A stretch of DNA of 5,995 bases from Phycisphaerae bacterium (GCA_030630315.1 DAOVNI010000111.1:1-5995), one strand, 5' to 3'; shown: positions 1 through 5,377, counted from the stretch's first letter. Notes: generated by a model from the letters alone, not told the origin. Translations and numbers: made by a program.

Positions 1-861
1 CAGCTTGAGACCCTCGATATACTCTGCAAACGATGCAACCAGCAGGTAGAAGTGAGGGTTCTGGCCAGTATGTATGATATAAGGACGAAAATGGCCAGAG
101 AGATTCTGGCGGAATTGCGTTCCCACTTCGCCGACAAGATGTTCAAAACTGTCGTTAATTTCAATACTAAGATTAAGGAAGCATCCAGTTTTGGTCAGCC
201 CATCAGTGAATATGATTCTGCCAGCAAGGGCCAGAGGGACTTTCGCTCATTGGCCGAAGAAGTTATTGACTCTGAGGCCAGGCAGCAGCGCCGGGAGATG
301 GTCAACTCGCTGGCTGGTCAGCTCGAATCGATTAGTGCCACCGCTGATGAGCTCCTGCAGGCCGAGCCCATTTTGGCTCCGCCACAGGTGCAAAAAGGCC
401 GCAAAATGGGGACCGAGGCAGTAAAGCCCGCCATAAAGGCTGTGCAGGCCCCGAAGACCGGGGGACCCCATTTTGGCGCTCCTGTGGAGTCCTCACGCAC
501 TGCCACAGGTGCAGAAGCTCGCAAACTGGGAACTCCCGAAAAACCGAAGCTGGCCGGTATTGACGCCCGGCTTTCAGACTATTATGGCGTTACACAGATA
601 AACGATGCTGTCATATTTGTAACACTGTATCCGCGTGCCGATACTGTCCAGGTTGCCGGTGACTTTAATAATTGGCAGCCGGCAAAGACCCAGATGCAAA
701 AAGTGGGCGACAGTGGCGTCTGGCAGACGAAAATAAAGTTGCCCGAAGGCAAATATCGTTATCGGCTGGTTGTGGACGGCCAGTGGCAGCAGGACCCCTA
801 CAATGAGATGACGGAATTGAATCCGTTCGGCGGATTTAACTCGGTTGTTGAAGTACACTAA
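1..861 (+). CDS. ParA-family ATPase C-terminal part fused to a glycogen-binding (AMPK-beta/CBM48-like) domain; 5' partial
   Basis: The frame is open from base 1 to a TAA at 859-861, giving 286 visible residues. The start and the Walker motifs lie upstream of the window, so the GTG at 52 is only an internal codon. Residues 1-90 match the end of Soj/ParA ATPases: LASMYDIRT corresponds to the usual LLTMYDxRT, followed by HFADKMFKTVV, then SFGQPISEYDSASKG, then LAEEVI. A charged helical stretch (about 92-121) and a Pro/Ala/Lys/Gly-rich linker (about 122-200) lead to a C-terminal beta-sandwich (about 200-286) like the AMPK-beta glycogen-binding module. Its key positions are visible: W225 in DFNNW, W262 in DGQW and N280 near the end. 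The usual lysine of YKF is R255. In known families ParA segregates chromosomes or positions cargo, and CBM48-type modules bind alpha-glucans. The fusion suggests an ATPase that positions or senses a glycogen-like particle, which is inference. Domain calls are firm; the function is not. Confidence 0.88.
   Translation, partial: QLETLDILCKRCNQQVEVRVLASMYDIRTKMAREILAELRSHFADKMFKTVVNFNTKIKEASSFGQPISEYDSASKGQRDFRSLAEEVIDSEARQQRREMVNSLAGQLESISATADELLQAEPILAPPQVQKGRKMGTEAVKPAIKAVQAPKTGGPHFGAPVESSRTATGAEARKLGTPEKPKLAGIDARLSDYYGVTQINDAVIFVTLYPRADTVQVAGDFNNWQPAKTQMQKVGDSGVWQTKIKLPEGKYRYRLVVDGQWQQDPYNEMTELNPFGGFNSVVEVH
367..535 (+). repeat. Degenerate internal duplication in the ParA-CBM linker
   Basis: Two segments of the linker share the same order of words: CCCATTTTGGC, then CCACAGGTGCA, then CGCAAAxTGGG. 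They occur at about 367-413 and again at about 467-533. The second copy has roughly 20 extra bases between the first two words. CCCATTTTG and CAAAATGGG within the first copy are also near-complementary, so each unit could fold. The protein stays in frame through both units, so this is probably linker expansion by local duplication inside a disordered region. Confidence 0.5.
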
Positions 862-885
862 CACTTATTTTATTGCCAGGCCTGC

Positions 886-977
886 CCCGCACGAATTACG
901 CTCCTGCCGCCTGCCCCCGCATTTCTCTGCCTGCCCTCGTACGTCGTAGTCGGGGGGCGGGGGTAAATTAGTGCGGG
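886..977. repeat. Imperfect long inverted repeat in a C-rich/G-rich spacer
   Basis: The arm CCCGCACgAATTAC (886-899) is matched by GTAAATTaGTGCGGG (963-977) read on the opposite strand, with one mismatch and one extra base. Between the arms, the C-rich tract 901-920 faces the G-rich tract 950-963, giving further partial pairing. The word CCTGCC recurs at 881, 903, 910 and 930. It lies just after the ParA-CBM stop, so it could be a transcript-end structure, but no T-run follows the right arm. It may equally be a degraded dispersed repeat. Confidence 0.4.
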
Positions 978-1088
978 CTCATTTCTGTTGTTGGGTGGCA
1001 CCCTCTTGTGCTTTGCAGAGTAGTACAAACTTGTTTGGGGGTGGCTCCGCTCTTACATTTTCTGCGATTATTTTTTTTCATTTTTTAT

Positions 1089-1117
1089 TTGCTGACAATG
1101 TCCGATAAGGTTATAGT
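1089..1117 (+). promoter_or_regulatory. Possible promoter for the P-domain/PEP-CTERM gene
   Basis: TTGCTG (1089-1094) and TATAGT (1112-1117) are separated by 17 bp and preceded by a T-rich tract. The -10 element is good (5 of 6) and the -35 weak (3 of 6). It would start a transcript about 60 nt upstream of the preferred ATG at 1186. This is sequence resemblance only. Confidence 0.27.
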
Positions 1118-1185
1118 TTCCACCGTATAGGCAGGATTCGCCGAACAGTAACTGGTTGCGTATAAAATTTGCCGGTTGGTTGAGA

Positions 1186-1800
1186 ATGGATGCTCACAAC
1201 GCAGTGCAACGGATTGTCGCAATTGTTCTAATTGTGGTGGGGCTATCTTTTCCTGTTTTTGCCGGCCAGGTACATATTTACAGCGGCCAGTTCGACCTGC
1301 AAATCCCCGCCAATCCGGACGATACCAGGGGCTGGATGGCCGATGCAATTATAGAAATCCCTGACCATTTTACCATCCACGACCTTGATGTTCGAATCAG
1401 CATTACCCACACTAATGTATTCGATTTGCAAATCTTTCTGCAAAGCCCTGGCGAGACAAGAATATGTTTGAATATGTATAATTTTCGTGAGTTTTTTGAG
1501 GGCGAAAATTACACACAAACCATATTTGACGATGAAGCTGAAACTGCGATTGAGGTGGCTGAGCCGCCTTTTACCGGCTGCTTCAGATCTATTGAGCCTT
1601 ACAAACTTTCTGAATTTGATGACGAGAATACTTATGGCCTTTGGCGGCTGCAGATTTACGATGCATTTTATTGGGACACCGGCAATTTAGACAGCTTCGA
1701 GCTTATAATTACAGTTCCCGAACCCGCCACTGCCATTCTCTTGCTCCTTGGCACAGGATTTGCAGCTATGTTAAGGCGCCCGAAGCCAAGGACCCATTGA
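1186..1800 (+). CDS. Secreted proprotein-convertase P-domain protein with PEP-CTERM anchor
   Basis: From the ATG at 1186 the product has 204 residues. This start gives a textbook signal peptide: a short n-region ending in R9, a hydrophobic core at about 10-22, and a likely cut after VFA at 24-26. A longer TTG start at 1156 is open but adds ten residues before that signal, and neither start has a convincing Shine-Dalgarno. Residues about 30-175 resemble the P-domain found beside subtilisin-type proteases, a jelly-roll beta-sandwich. Visible marks are IPDHFTIHDLDVRISITHT, DLQIFLQSPGE, a TIFDDEA stretch, and the terminal GLWRLQIYDAFYWDTGNLDSFELII. Two cysteines flank the middle and could pair. 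The tail has VPEP at 177-180, a hydrophobic helix at about 181-196 and an RR cluster: the PEP-CTERM signal processed by an exosortase. No protease domain is present, so it is probably a surface or matrix protein rather than an enzyme. Confidence 0.87.
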   Translation: MDAHNAVQRIVAIVLIVVGLSFPVFAGQVHIYSGQFDLQIPANPDDTRGWMADAIIEIPDHFTIHDLDVRISITHTNVFDLQIFLQSPGETRICLNMYNFREFFEGENYTQTIFDDEAETAIEVAEPPFTGCFRSIEPYKLSEFDDENTYGLWRLQIYDAFYWDTGNLDSFELIITVPEPATAILLLLGTGFAAMLRRPKPRTH

Positions 1801-1838
1801 ATAGTTTATCGTTAAGAGAAATTTTATGGATTTTTAGC

Positions 1839-1866
1839 TTGATTTTTGAATAATCAAAAGTAGAAA
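1839..1866 (+). promoter_or_regulatory. Weak candidate promoter for the dCTP-deaminase unit, overlapping a small dyad
   Basis: TTGATT (1839-1844) and TAGAAA (1861-1866) are 16 bp apart, each matching the sigma-70 consensus at 4 of 6 bases. TTGATT also forms a perfect 6-bp inverted repeat with AATCAA (1852-1857) around a 7-base loop, which could be a regulator site or chance in AT-rich DNA. The predicted start is roughly 35 nt before the ATG at 1909. Confidence 0.25.
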
Positions 1867-1896
1867 TAAGGGAAATGGTTTGTCTTCTCAAAAACG

Positions 1897-1903
1897 AAGG
1901 AGG
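1897..1903 (+). promoter_or_regulatory. Perfect Shine-Dalgarno for the 101-residue gene
   Basis: AAGGAGG lies five bases before the ATG at 1909. It is by far the strongest ribosome binding site in the window and fixes that start. Confidence 0.85.
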
Positions 1904-1908
1904 TTTTT

Positions 1909-2214
1909 ATGAGTTTAGGTGAATATCAACTGAAATGTCGTGTACGGCAGGGCATGTTTCCAGATGAGTATTTGGTGATAGTTGAGGCCATTGATGAAAA
2001 GGGTCAAAGAGTACAGATGGTTGCTTTTGCGGATAAAGAGGAATTAGAGGTGGCGAGTTTCCCTAAAGGTTCCGAGGATGTAGAAGGCCTTCTTTCCGTT
2101 TCGACACTTGAAATAAAAGATAGACTAGCATCTGTTGTCTTGCCTAAACCAACTTTCTCGAATGGCCCTGTGGTGTCAATTGATGCCTCGGACCTTATAC
2201 CAGTGGGAGGCTGA
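1909..2214 (+). CDS. Unrecognised small protein encoded directly before a dCTP-deaminase homologue
   Basis: This 101-residue soluble protein has no signal peptide or membrane segment. Its start is fixed by a perfect Shine-Dalgarno. The visible pattern is short alternating hydrophobic strands with acidic turns: YQLKCRVRQGMF, then EYLVIVEAIDEKGQRVQMVAFADKEEL (about 20-46), then a strand-rich second half ending in SVVLPKPTFSNGPVVSIDASDLI (about 75-97). This suggests a compact beta-barrel or SH3-like fold, which is inference. It contains one cysteine and no metal-binding cluster. Only five bases separate its stop from the TTG of the next gene, and that gene's ribosome binding site lies inside its last codons, so the two are surely co-transcribed and probably translationally coupled. 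A role as a partner or regulator of the deaminase is possible but not shown by the sequence. Confidence 0.8.
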   Translation: MSLGEYQLKCRVRQGMFPDEYLVIVEAIDEKGQRVQMVAFADKEELEVASFPKGSEDVEGLLSVSTLEIKDRLASVVLPKPTFSNGPVVSIDASDLIPVGG

Positions 2215-2219
2215 CGCGA

Positions 2220-2810
2220 TTGATATTATCCGATAGAGATATTAAAAAAGCACTCGAGGAAGGCAATTTGATTATTACACCTGCCCCAGAACTTAATCAG
2301 TTTTCTACATCCGCGCTCGATCCGAGAGTTGGCAGTGGCTTTTGGAAATACAAAAATCGTAAGAAAGGAATTCGAACTTCTATAGATTTTGACGAAATTA
2401 CTGATTCTGAGGAAGCGTTTGCAAACTTGCGTGATTTTCTTCAGGAGATACCTCCGGATGACAGAGGTCTGATATTACTCAGGAGAGGCGAATTTATTCT
2501 TGTTGAAACTCTTGAATATATAAAGTTACCGCCGTGTGGGAAACTCGCAGCTAGAGTCGAAGGTCGGAGTAGCTTGGCTCGCCTTGGTATTTCAGTTCAT
2601 ATGACTGCTCCCGTAGTTCATTGTGGGTTCAAAGGTCGCTTACATCTGGAAATCATAAATAATGGACCGTTTGACCTTGAAATACGTCCTAAGAAAACAC
2701 GGCTTTGTCAGTTGGTTTTTGAAATGGTTCAGTCTGAGCCATCAGGCCCTTTGGACTCTTATTTCACCGATCAAGACGACCCTGCGGGCAGGAAAGGCTC
2801 CTCACTTTAG
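2220..2810 (+). CDS. dcd: dCTP deaminase family protein (dCTP deaminase/dUTPase fold), variant active-site loop
   Basis: The start is TTG at 2220, supported by GGAGG at 2206-2210 and by the N-terminus MILSDRDIKKALEEG, which is the usual opening of this family. The 196-residue length is typical. Family enzymes deaminate dCTP to dUTP, some also hydrolysing dUTP to dUMP, in the cytosol as trimers. Catalytic signatures are visible: EGRSSLARLG at 114-123, with S117 and R121 matching E. coli S111 and R115; A130 matching A124; and E144 matching catalytic E138. The oddities lie around these. The conserved I-D-P-G loop is V133-H134-C135-G136, so the aspartate matching E. coli D128 is histidine and R126 is valine. 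The usual VDLRLG is LDPRVG (33-38). The C-terminal tail is acidic and Gly/Ser-rich and lacks the usual KYxxQ element. Deaminase activity is likely but not certain. It could be a specialised paralogue, for example a phage-defence nucleotide-depleting enzyme; the symbol denotes family only. Confidence 0.9.
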   Translation: MILSDRDIKKALEEGNLIITPAPELNQFSTSALDPRVGSGFWKYKNRKKGIRTSIDFDEITDSEEAFANLRDFLQEIPPDDRGLILLRRGEFILVETLEYIKLPPCGKLAARVEGRSSLARLGISVHMTAPVVHCGFKGRLHLEIINNGPFDLEIRPKKTRLCQLVFEMVQSEPSGPLDSYFTDQDDPAGRKGSSL

Positions 2811-2900
2811 TCTTGCAGAATGCTAAAACACTGTCCCCAAAATTTCTATTTGTATGTCTTGCAGCCAACATGCACTCATTAAGATTCTAATACAAAAACG

Positions 2901-2930
2901 GAAGATTCTTCACTTCGTTCAGAGTGACAA
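2901..2930. repeat. Dispersed hairpin motif, TTCACTTCGTTCAGAGTGACA type
   Basis: The segment contains TCACT (2910-2914) and AGTGA (2923-2927) as an inverted pair with an 8-base loop, preceded by GAAGATTC. This CTTCGTTCAGA(G/A)TGACA wording is a common intergenic repeat in many bacterial genomes, from general memory. Only one copy is visible here. It shares the trailing G(A/G)(A/G)TGACA with the CTTTCGCAGGAATGACA motif nearby. Confidence 0.45.
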
Positions 2931-2952
2931 AAAAAGCGTATATATCTTGTTA

Positions 2953-3074
2953 TACCAATTACAATTAAAGATTGCCGATAGAATCAGACATAGTGCCGAC
3001 TGGAAGGGTCTGGATTCCTGCTTTCGCAGGAATGACAGGCTCAGGCAATCGGCAATAACTAAATAGAATTGGTA
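2953..3074. mobile_element. MITE-like inverted-repeat element, about 122 bp, no coding capacity
   Basis: The outer arms are TACCAATT (2953-2960) and AATTGGTA (3067-3074). The inner arms are ATTGCCGA (2971-2978) and TCGGCAAT (3049-3056). The gap between outer and inner arms is exactly ten bases on both sides, so the two ends are built symmetrically. TTA sits on both flanks (2950-2952 and 3075-3077), a possible 3-bp target duplication. The centre carries a CTTTCGCAGG hairpin motif. It encodes nothing and would need a transposase in trans. An alternative is a large structured intergenic repeat rather than a true transposable element. Confidence 0.5.
3014..3037. repeat. Palindromic intergenic repeat (copy 1), CTTTCGCAGGAATGACA type
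   Basis: ATTCCTGC (3014-3021) and GCAGGAAT (3026-3033) form a perfect 8-bp stem with the loop TTTC, followed by GACA. The 18 bases GCTTTCGCAGGAATGACA recur at 5537-5554. This wording is a familiar dispersed palindromic repeat in many bacterial genomes, from general memory. It lies in the core of the 2953-3074 inverted-repeat element. Confidence 0.7.
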
Positions 3075-3399
3075 TTAGAGATATTTCGATAAATTAATGT
3101 GAGACGATCCCCCGTGCTGTAAGCCTTAGACCATTCTTGGAAATTTTAGCTGTGTTCGCAGAAATAATAACTCCATCAGAACAGCTTGACGCAGAAAAAG
3201 TACCCCCTATGGGGCAGGCGGGCACGTTTAATTGTCCTGGGGAAGCAGAAAAGGCTCCCGACCCCTTAAATTCCCCCCAGAGCACGAAAAACACGGATCC
3301 GTTTCTCTTTGTTCAACCTGTTCATACTGGCCATTATGCTTGAGCGGTAAAGAATATGCAAGAAAAATTTATGCTTTTCACTAAAAAACCTATATTTTT

Positions 3400-3422
3400 C
3401 TTGACAAACCACTGAAGTCAAG
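3400..3422. promoter_or_regulatory. Candidate autoregulatory operator (CTTGAC-N11-GTCAAG)
   Basis: CTTGAC (3400-3405) and GTCAAG (3417-3422) form a perfect 6-bp dyad with an 11-bp spacer. The centres of the two arms are 17 bp apart, in the range used by dimeric regulators. The dyad covers the -35 box and most of the promoter spacer, so binding would block RNA polymerase. The gene it controls starts with an XRE helix-turn-helix, so autorepression is the simplest reading. Confidence 0.45.
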
Positions 3423-3430
3423 GCAATATT
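3401..3430 (+). promoter_or_regulatory. Sigma-70 type promoter for the HTH-peptidase gene
   Basis: A perfect -35 TTGACA (3401-3406) is followed after 18 bp by AATATT (3425-3430), or after 17 bp by CAATAT. The -35 is full consensus and the -10 moderate. The predicted start is about 20-25 nt before the ATG cluster at 3454-3466. The AT-rich stretch 3360-3400 could act as an upstream element. Confidence 0.6.
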
Positions 3431-3459
3431 CTCTTGGATTGTAGTTAATAAGGATGAAG

Positions 3460-4584
3460 ATGCTTATGGCAAACGAATCAATTCAAACACCGGGCGAAGA
3501 GATACGAAGGTTGCTCTGCGAACGCGGGTGGACACAAGCCGATTTGGCGAGAGTAGTAGATCGACCTTTACCGACGATCAATGCGATCATTCAAGGTAAG
3601 AAGTCGATTACTCCCAGAATGGCAATTGCCCTTGGCGCTGCATTTGGGACCGGCCCACAAAAGTGGATGCAGCTTGAGTCAGCATACAGATTGTCATTGG
3701 CTAAGGCAAATCCCGATGCAATAGAAAGGCGAGCGCGTCTGTACGACTATGCTCCGATTAAGGATATGGAACGACGTGGATGGATACAACATGTAAAGTC
3801 ACCAGAAGAACAAGAAGCTGTTATCTGTCGGTTTTTTGAAATCAATTCATTAACTGAAGAACCGCGAATCAATGTAGCTACACGAGAATCAACAAGGGCG
3901 TCGTCTTTGACTGCAAGCCAAAAGGCTTGGTGTTTCCGCGCGAAGCACTTGGCCCAAGCCATCCAAATTTCACCATTTGATAAAGGTGGCCTCAAACGAG
4001 CGTCATTGCGGCTACGTGATTTGGCCGCATTTCCCGAGGAAGCAAGGCATGTATCAAAAACCCTTGCCGAATTTGGTATCAGATTTCTTGTGATAGAACC
4101 GCTTACTGGCAGCAAGATCGATGGGGCAACGATTTGGTTGGATGACAACTCTCCCGTAATCGTGGTGTCTCTTCGACATGACAGGATCGACGCATTTTGG
4201 TTTACTGTCTTGCACGAATTTTATCATGTCGTCCACGAAGACGCATCCGTAGACGACGATTTGTTTGGAGAAAGGCAAATGCCATCGATCGCCAAAGAGG
4301 AAGTAGAACGCCAAGCAGATGCAAAAGCCTCGGACCGGCTTGTGCCAACAGAGAAATTGGACTCGTTCATAATGCGAGTGAGTCCGCTGTATTCAAAAAC
4401 GCGCATTATTCAGTTTGCCCACACAATTCAGATCCACCCCGGTATTATTGTTGGCCAACTTCAGTATAGAGGTGAGATTGGCTACTCAGCAAACCGGGAA
4501 ATGCTCATAAAAGTCAGGGACATTGTTATAGATTCAGCTCTAACCGATGGGTGGGGGCGCAATGTCCAAATAGGTGCAAATTAG
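3460..4584 (+). CDS. XRE-family helix-turn-helix fused to ImmA/IrrE-type zinc metallopeptidase (HigA-like N-terminus)
   Basis: Three in-frame ATGs lie at 3454, 3460 and 3466. The 3460 start is preferred because AAGGA (3450-3454) is five bases upstream, giving 374 residues. Residues about 10-70 are an XRE/HigA-type DNA-binding domain: PGEEIRRLL, then WTQADLARVVDRPLPTINAI, then IQGKKSITPRMAIALGAAFGTGPQKWM. A helical middle region leads to a peptidase of the ImmA/IrrE family. The zinc motif HEFYH is at 252-256, preceded by FWFTVLHE; the likely third ligand is E283 in VERQADAKASDRLVP, matching the family's ExxAxxFAxxLLxP. The C-terminus has the usual hydrophobic HPGIIVGQLQYRGEI. Relatives act as phage or integrative-element repressor-cleaving proteases, or as HigA-like antidotes. 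All zinc residues are present, so it is probably active. It forms an operon with the next gene, 15 bp on. A promoter with a dyad precedes it, suggesting autorepression. No HigB-like toxin lies upstream. Confidence 0.9.
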   Translation: MLMANESIQTPGEEIRRLLCERGWTQADLARVVDRPLPTINAIIQGKKSITPRMAIALGAAFGTGPQKWMQLESAYRLSLAKANPDAIERRARLYDYAPIKDMERRGWIQHVKSPEEQEAVICRFFEINSLTEEPRINVATRESTRASSLTASQKAWCFRAKHLAQAIQISPFDKGGLKRASLRLRDLAAFPEEARHVSKTLAEFGIRFLVIEPLTGSKIDGATIWLDDNSPVIVVSLRHDRIDAFWFTVLHEFYHVVHEDASVDDDLFGERQMPSIAKEEVERQADAKASDRLVPTEKLDSFIMRVSPLYSKTRIIQFAHTIQIHPGIIVGQLQYRGEIGYSANREMLIKVRDIVIDSALTDGWGRNVQIGAN

Positions 4585-4599
4585 TTAGGAGTATATTAA

Positions 4600-5088
4600 A
4601 TGGTTGTAAAATTGAGAAAGAAAACAAAGGCAGAACATTTGCAGGACATCCTAAATAATTATCTTAAGGAAACCGGCAAAATTGAGTTCGACATGAAAGA
4701 AGTTGCAGCATGGGCAGTTAGAAAGAGATTGTACGAAGCTTCACCGAAGAACGCGATTAGCCAATGTGCTCATGAGCTTGCGAGAGCTGCAAGAGACGAA
4801 TATTACACTGATCCCCAAGGTCGTAGAGTCCGCAAAAAACATGCTGTCCGGCAGGACCAATTGGTTTTGTGGGCAGACATCAAATCGGCCCCACCAGATC
4901 ATATGCGGTTGTCGCTGCAGCAGAGAAGAATGTACATAGTGGGCGATTGTAAGCAACTCAAAACGGACCTCAATAGCTACAACGACAATAATCTACACGG
5001 CGCGGAAATACAGATGAGTTTTAATTTTACGGAAGACCTTCAAGAACTTGATATGCCGCAGGAATATCCGGTTCGCAAGCCAGAGTAG
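4600..5088 (+). CDS. Unrecognised 162-residue protein in operon with the HTH-ImmA/IrrE gene
   Basis: The ATG at 4600 has AGGAG at 4587-4591, eight bases upstream, and lies 15 bases after the preceding stop, so co-transcription is likely. The protein is soluble with no signal peptide or membrane helix. The N-terminal third is basic and helical (KLRKKTKAEHLQDILNNYL, then MKEVAAWAVRKRLYE), resembling a small winged-helix or helix-turn-helix unit, though no family can be assigned. A central basic strip YTDPQGRRVRKKHAVR (about 68-83) could contact nucleic acid. The C-terminal half is QQRRMYIVGDCKQLKTDLNSYNDNN (about 107-131), ending in an acidic tail. Tail and basic core could interact. The even, well-structured composition and good ribosome binding site support a real gene. 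By position it could be the substrate or partner of the neighbouring peptidase, or a toxin; nothing seen decides this. Confidence 0.85.
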   Translation: MVVKLRKKTKAEHLQDILNNYLKETGKIEFDMKEVAAWAVRKRLYEASPKNAISQCAHELARAARDEYYTDPQGRRVRKKHAVRQDQLVLWADIKSAPPDHMRLSLQQRRMYIVGDCKQLKTDLNSYNDNNLHGAEIQMSFNFTEDLQELDMPQEYPVRKPE

Positions 5089-5096
5089 ACACGCGA

Positions 5097-5342
5097 TCAA
5101 TCTTCGTATCCCCATCTTTTCCTTGCGGCCTTTCTGGCAATCTGAGAGCGTTCGGCCTTCGTCAATTTGGCGGCACGGGCTTTCCCACCTTTCAAGCCAC
5201 CAAGCCGACCCAGAAGCACAGCGGCGGGATTCTTCCTTTCTTCAATGGGCTTCGCCTGCAATTCTTCATCCGTGGCTTGTTCTACGATAGACTTAGCAAG
5301 CTCCTTCACGTGTGACGTGTTTGTGCTTGACCGCTTTTGCAT
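5097..5342 (-). CDS. Small basic KGG-motif protein, probably translated from a leaderless mRNA
   Basis: The gene reads right to left and its stop is eight bases from the stop of the 162-residue gene, so the two are convergent. An ATG at 5357 would give 86 residues, but it overlaps the -10 box of a near-consensus promoter and has no ribosome site. Transcription should begin on or next to the ATG at 5342, which gives 81 residues and is preferred. Residues 1-37 are helical and mixed in charge (HVKELAKSIVEQATDEELQ). Residues 38-77 hold the pattern NPAAVLLGRLGGLKGGKARA, then KLTKAERSQIARKAARKRW. This Gly-Lys and Ala-Arg-rich motif recurs in many small bacterial proteins of unknown role and resembles histone-like tails, so nucleic acid binding is a reasonable guess. 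It has no cysteines and no membrane segment. Confidence 0.78.
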   Translation of the reverse strand: MQKRSSTNTSHVKELAKSIVEQATDEELQAKPIEERKNPAAVLLGRLGGLKGGKARAAKLTKAERSQIARKAARKRWGYED

Positions 5343-5348
5343 ACTGAC

Positions 5349-5377
5349 ATAATACATCAGCAGAAAGGCATTGTCAA
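5349..5377 (-). promoter_or_regulatory. Near-consensus promoter driving the small KGG protein
   Basis: On the minus strand, TTGACA (5377-5372) is followed after exactly 17 bp by TATTAT (5354-5349). This is the best -35/-10 pair in the window: 6 of 6 and 5 of 6. Six bases separate the -10 from the ATG at 5342, so the transcript should begin at or within a base or two of that ATG. A second TTGAC abuts the -35 on its upstream side, and further GTCAA words sit at 5408-5412 and 5437-5441, possibly regulator sites. Confidence 0.65.

Larger units (their letters stand above)
2811..3453. other. Intergenic region with dispersed repeats and a promoter; no supported gene
   Basis: About 640 bases separate the deaminase from the HTH-peptidase gene. 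It holds a dispersed hairpin motif near 2901-2930, an inverted-repeat element at 2953-3074 and the promoter/operator at 3400-3430. The stretch 3080-3340 contains a small CCCCTATGGGG palindrome (3203-3214 region) and an inverted pair CTGGGGAA (3237-3244)/TTCCCCCCAG (3271-3280). Short open frames here lack Shine-Dalgarno sites, cross repeats and show no recognisable protein pattern. In particular, no RelE/HigB-like toxin gene precedes the HTH gene. Confidence 0.7.

Noticed and set aside
52..861. GTG at 52 as the true start of the first gene
   Set aside because: The frame stays open to base 1 and the homology to the ParA C-terminal region is already under way, so the start lies outside the window.
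951..963. G-quadruplex in the G-rich tract
   Set aside because: Only two G-runs separated by one C; four runs are not present nearby, so a local quadruplex is not supported.
1085..1518. Minus-strand open frames opposite the P-domain gene
   Set aside because: They lie antisense to a gene with a clear signal peptide, P-domain and PEP-CTERM tail, and show no domain or ribosome site of their own.
2854..3066. Open frame of 70 codons on the plus strand
   Set aside because: It runs through the dispersed hairpin motif and most of the inverted-repeat element, has no Shine-Dalgarno, and the translation shows no protein-like pattern.
3137..3343. Open frame of 68 codons upstream of the HTH gene, considered as a missing toxin gene
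   Set aside because: Proline-rich low-complexity translation built from palindromic DNA words, no ribosome site and no resemblance to RelE/HigB toxins; an antisense open frame covers the same DNA.
3747..4314. Minus-strand open frames opposite the HTH-peptidase gene
   Set aside because: Shadows of the strongly supported HExxH peptidase on the plus strand.
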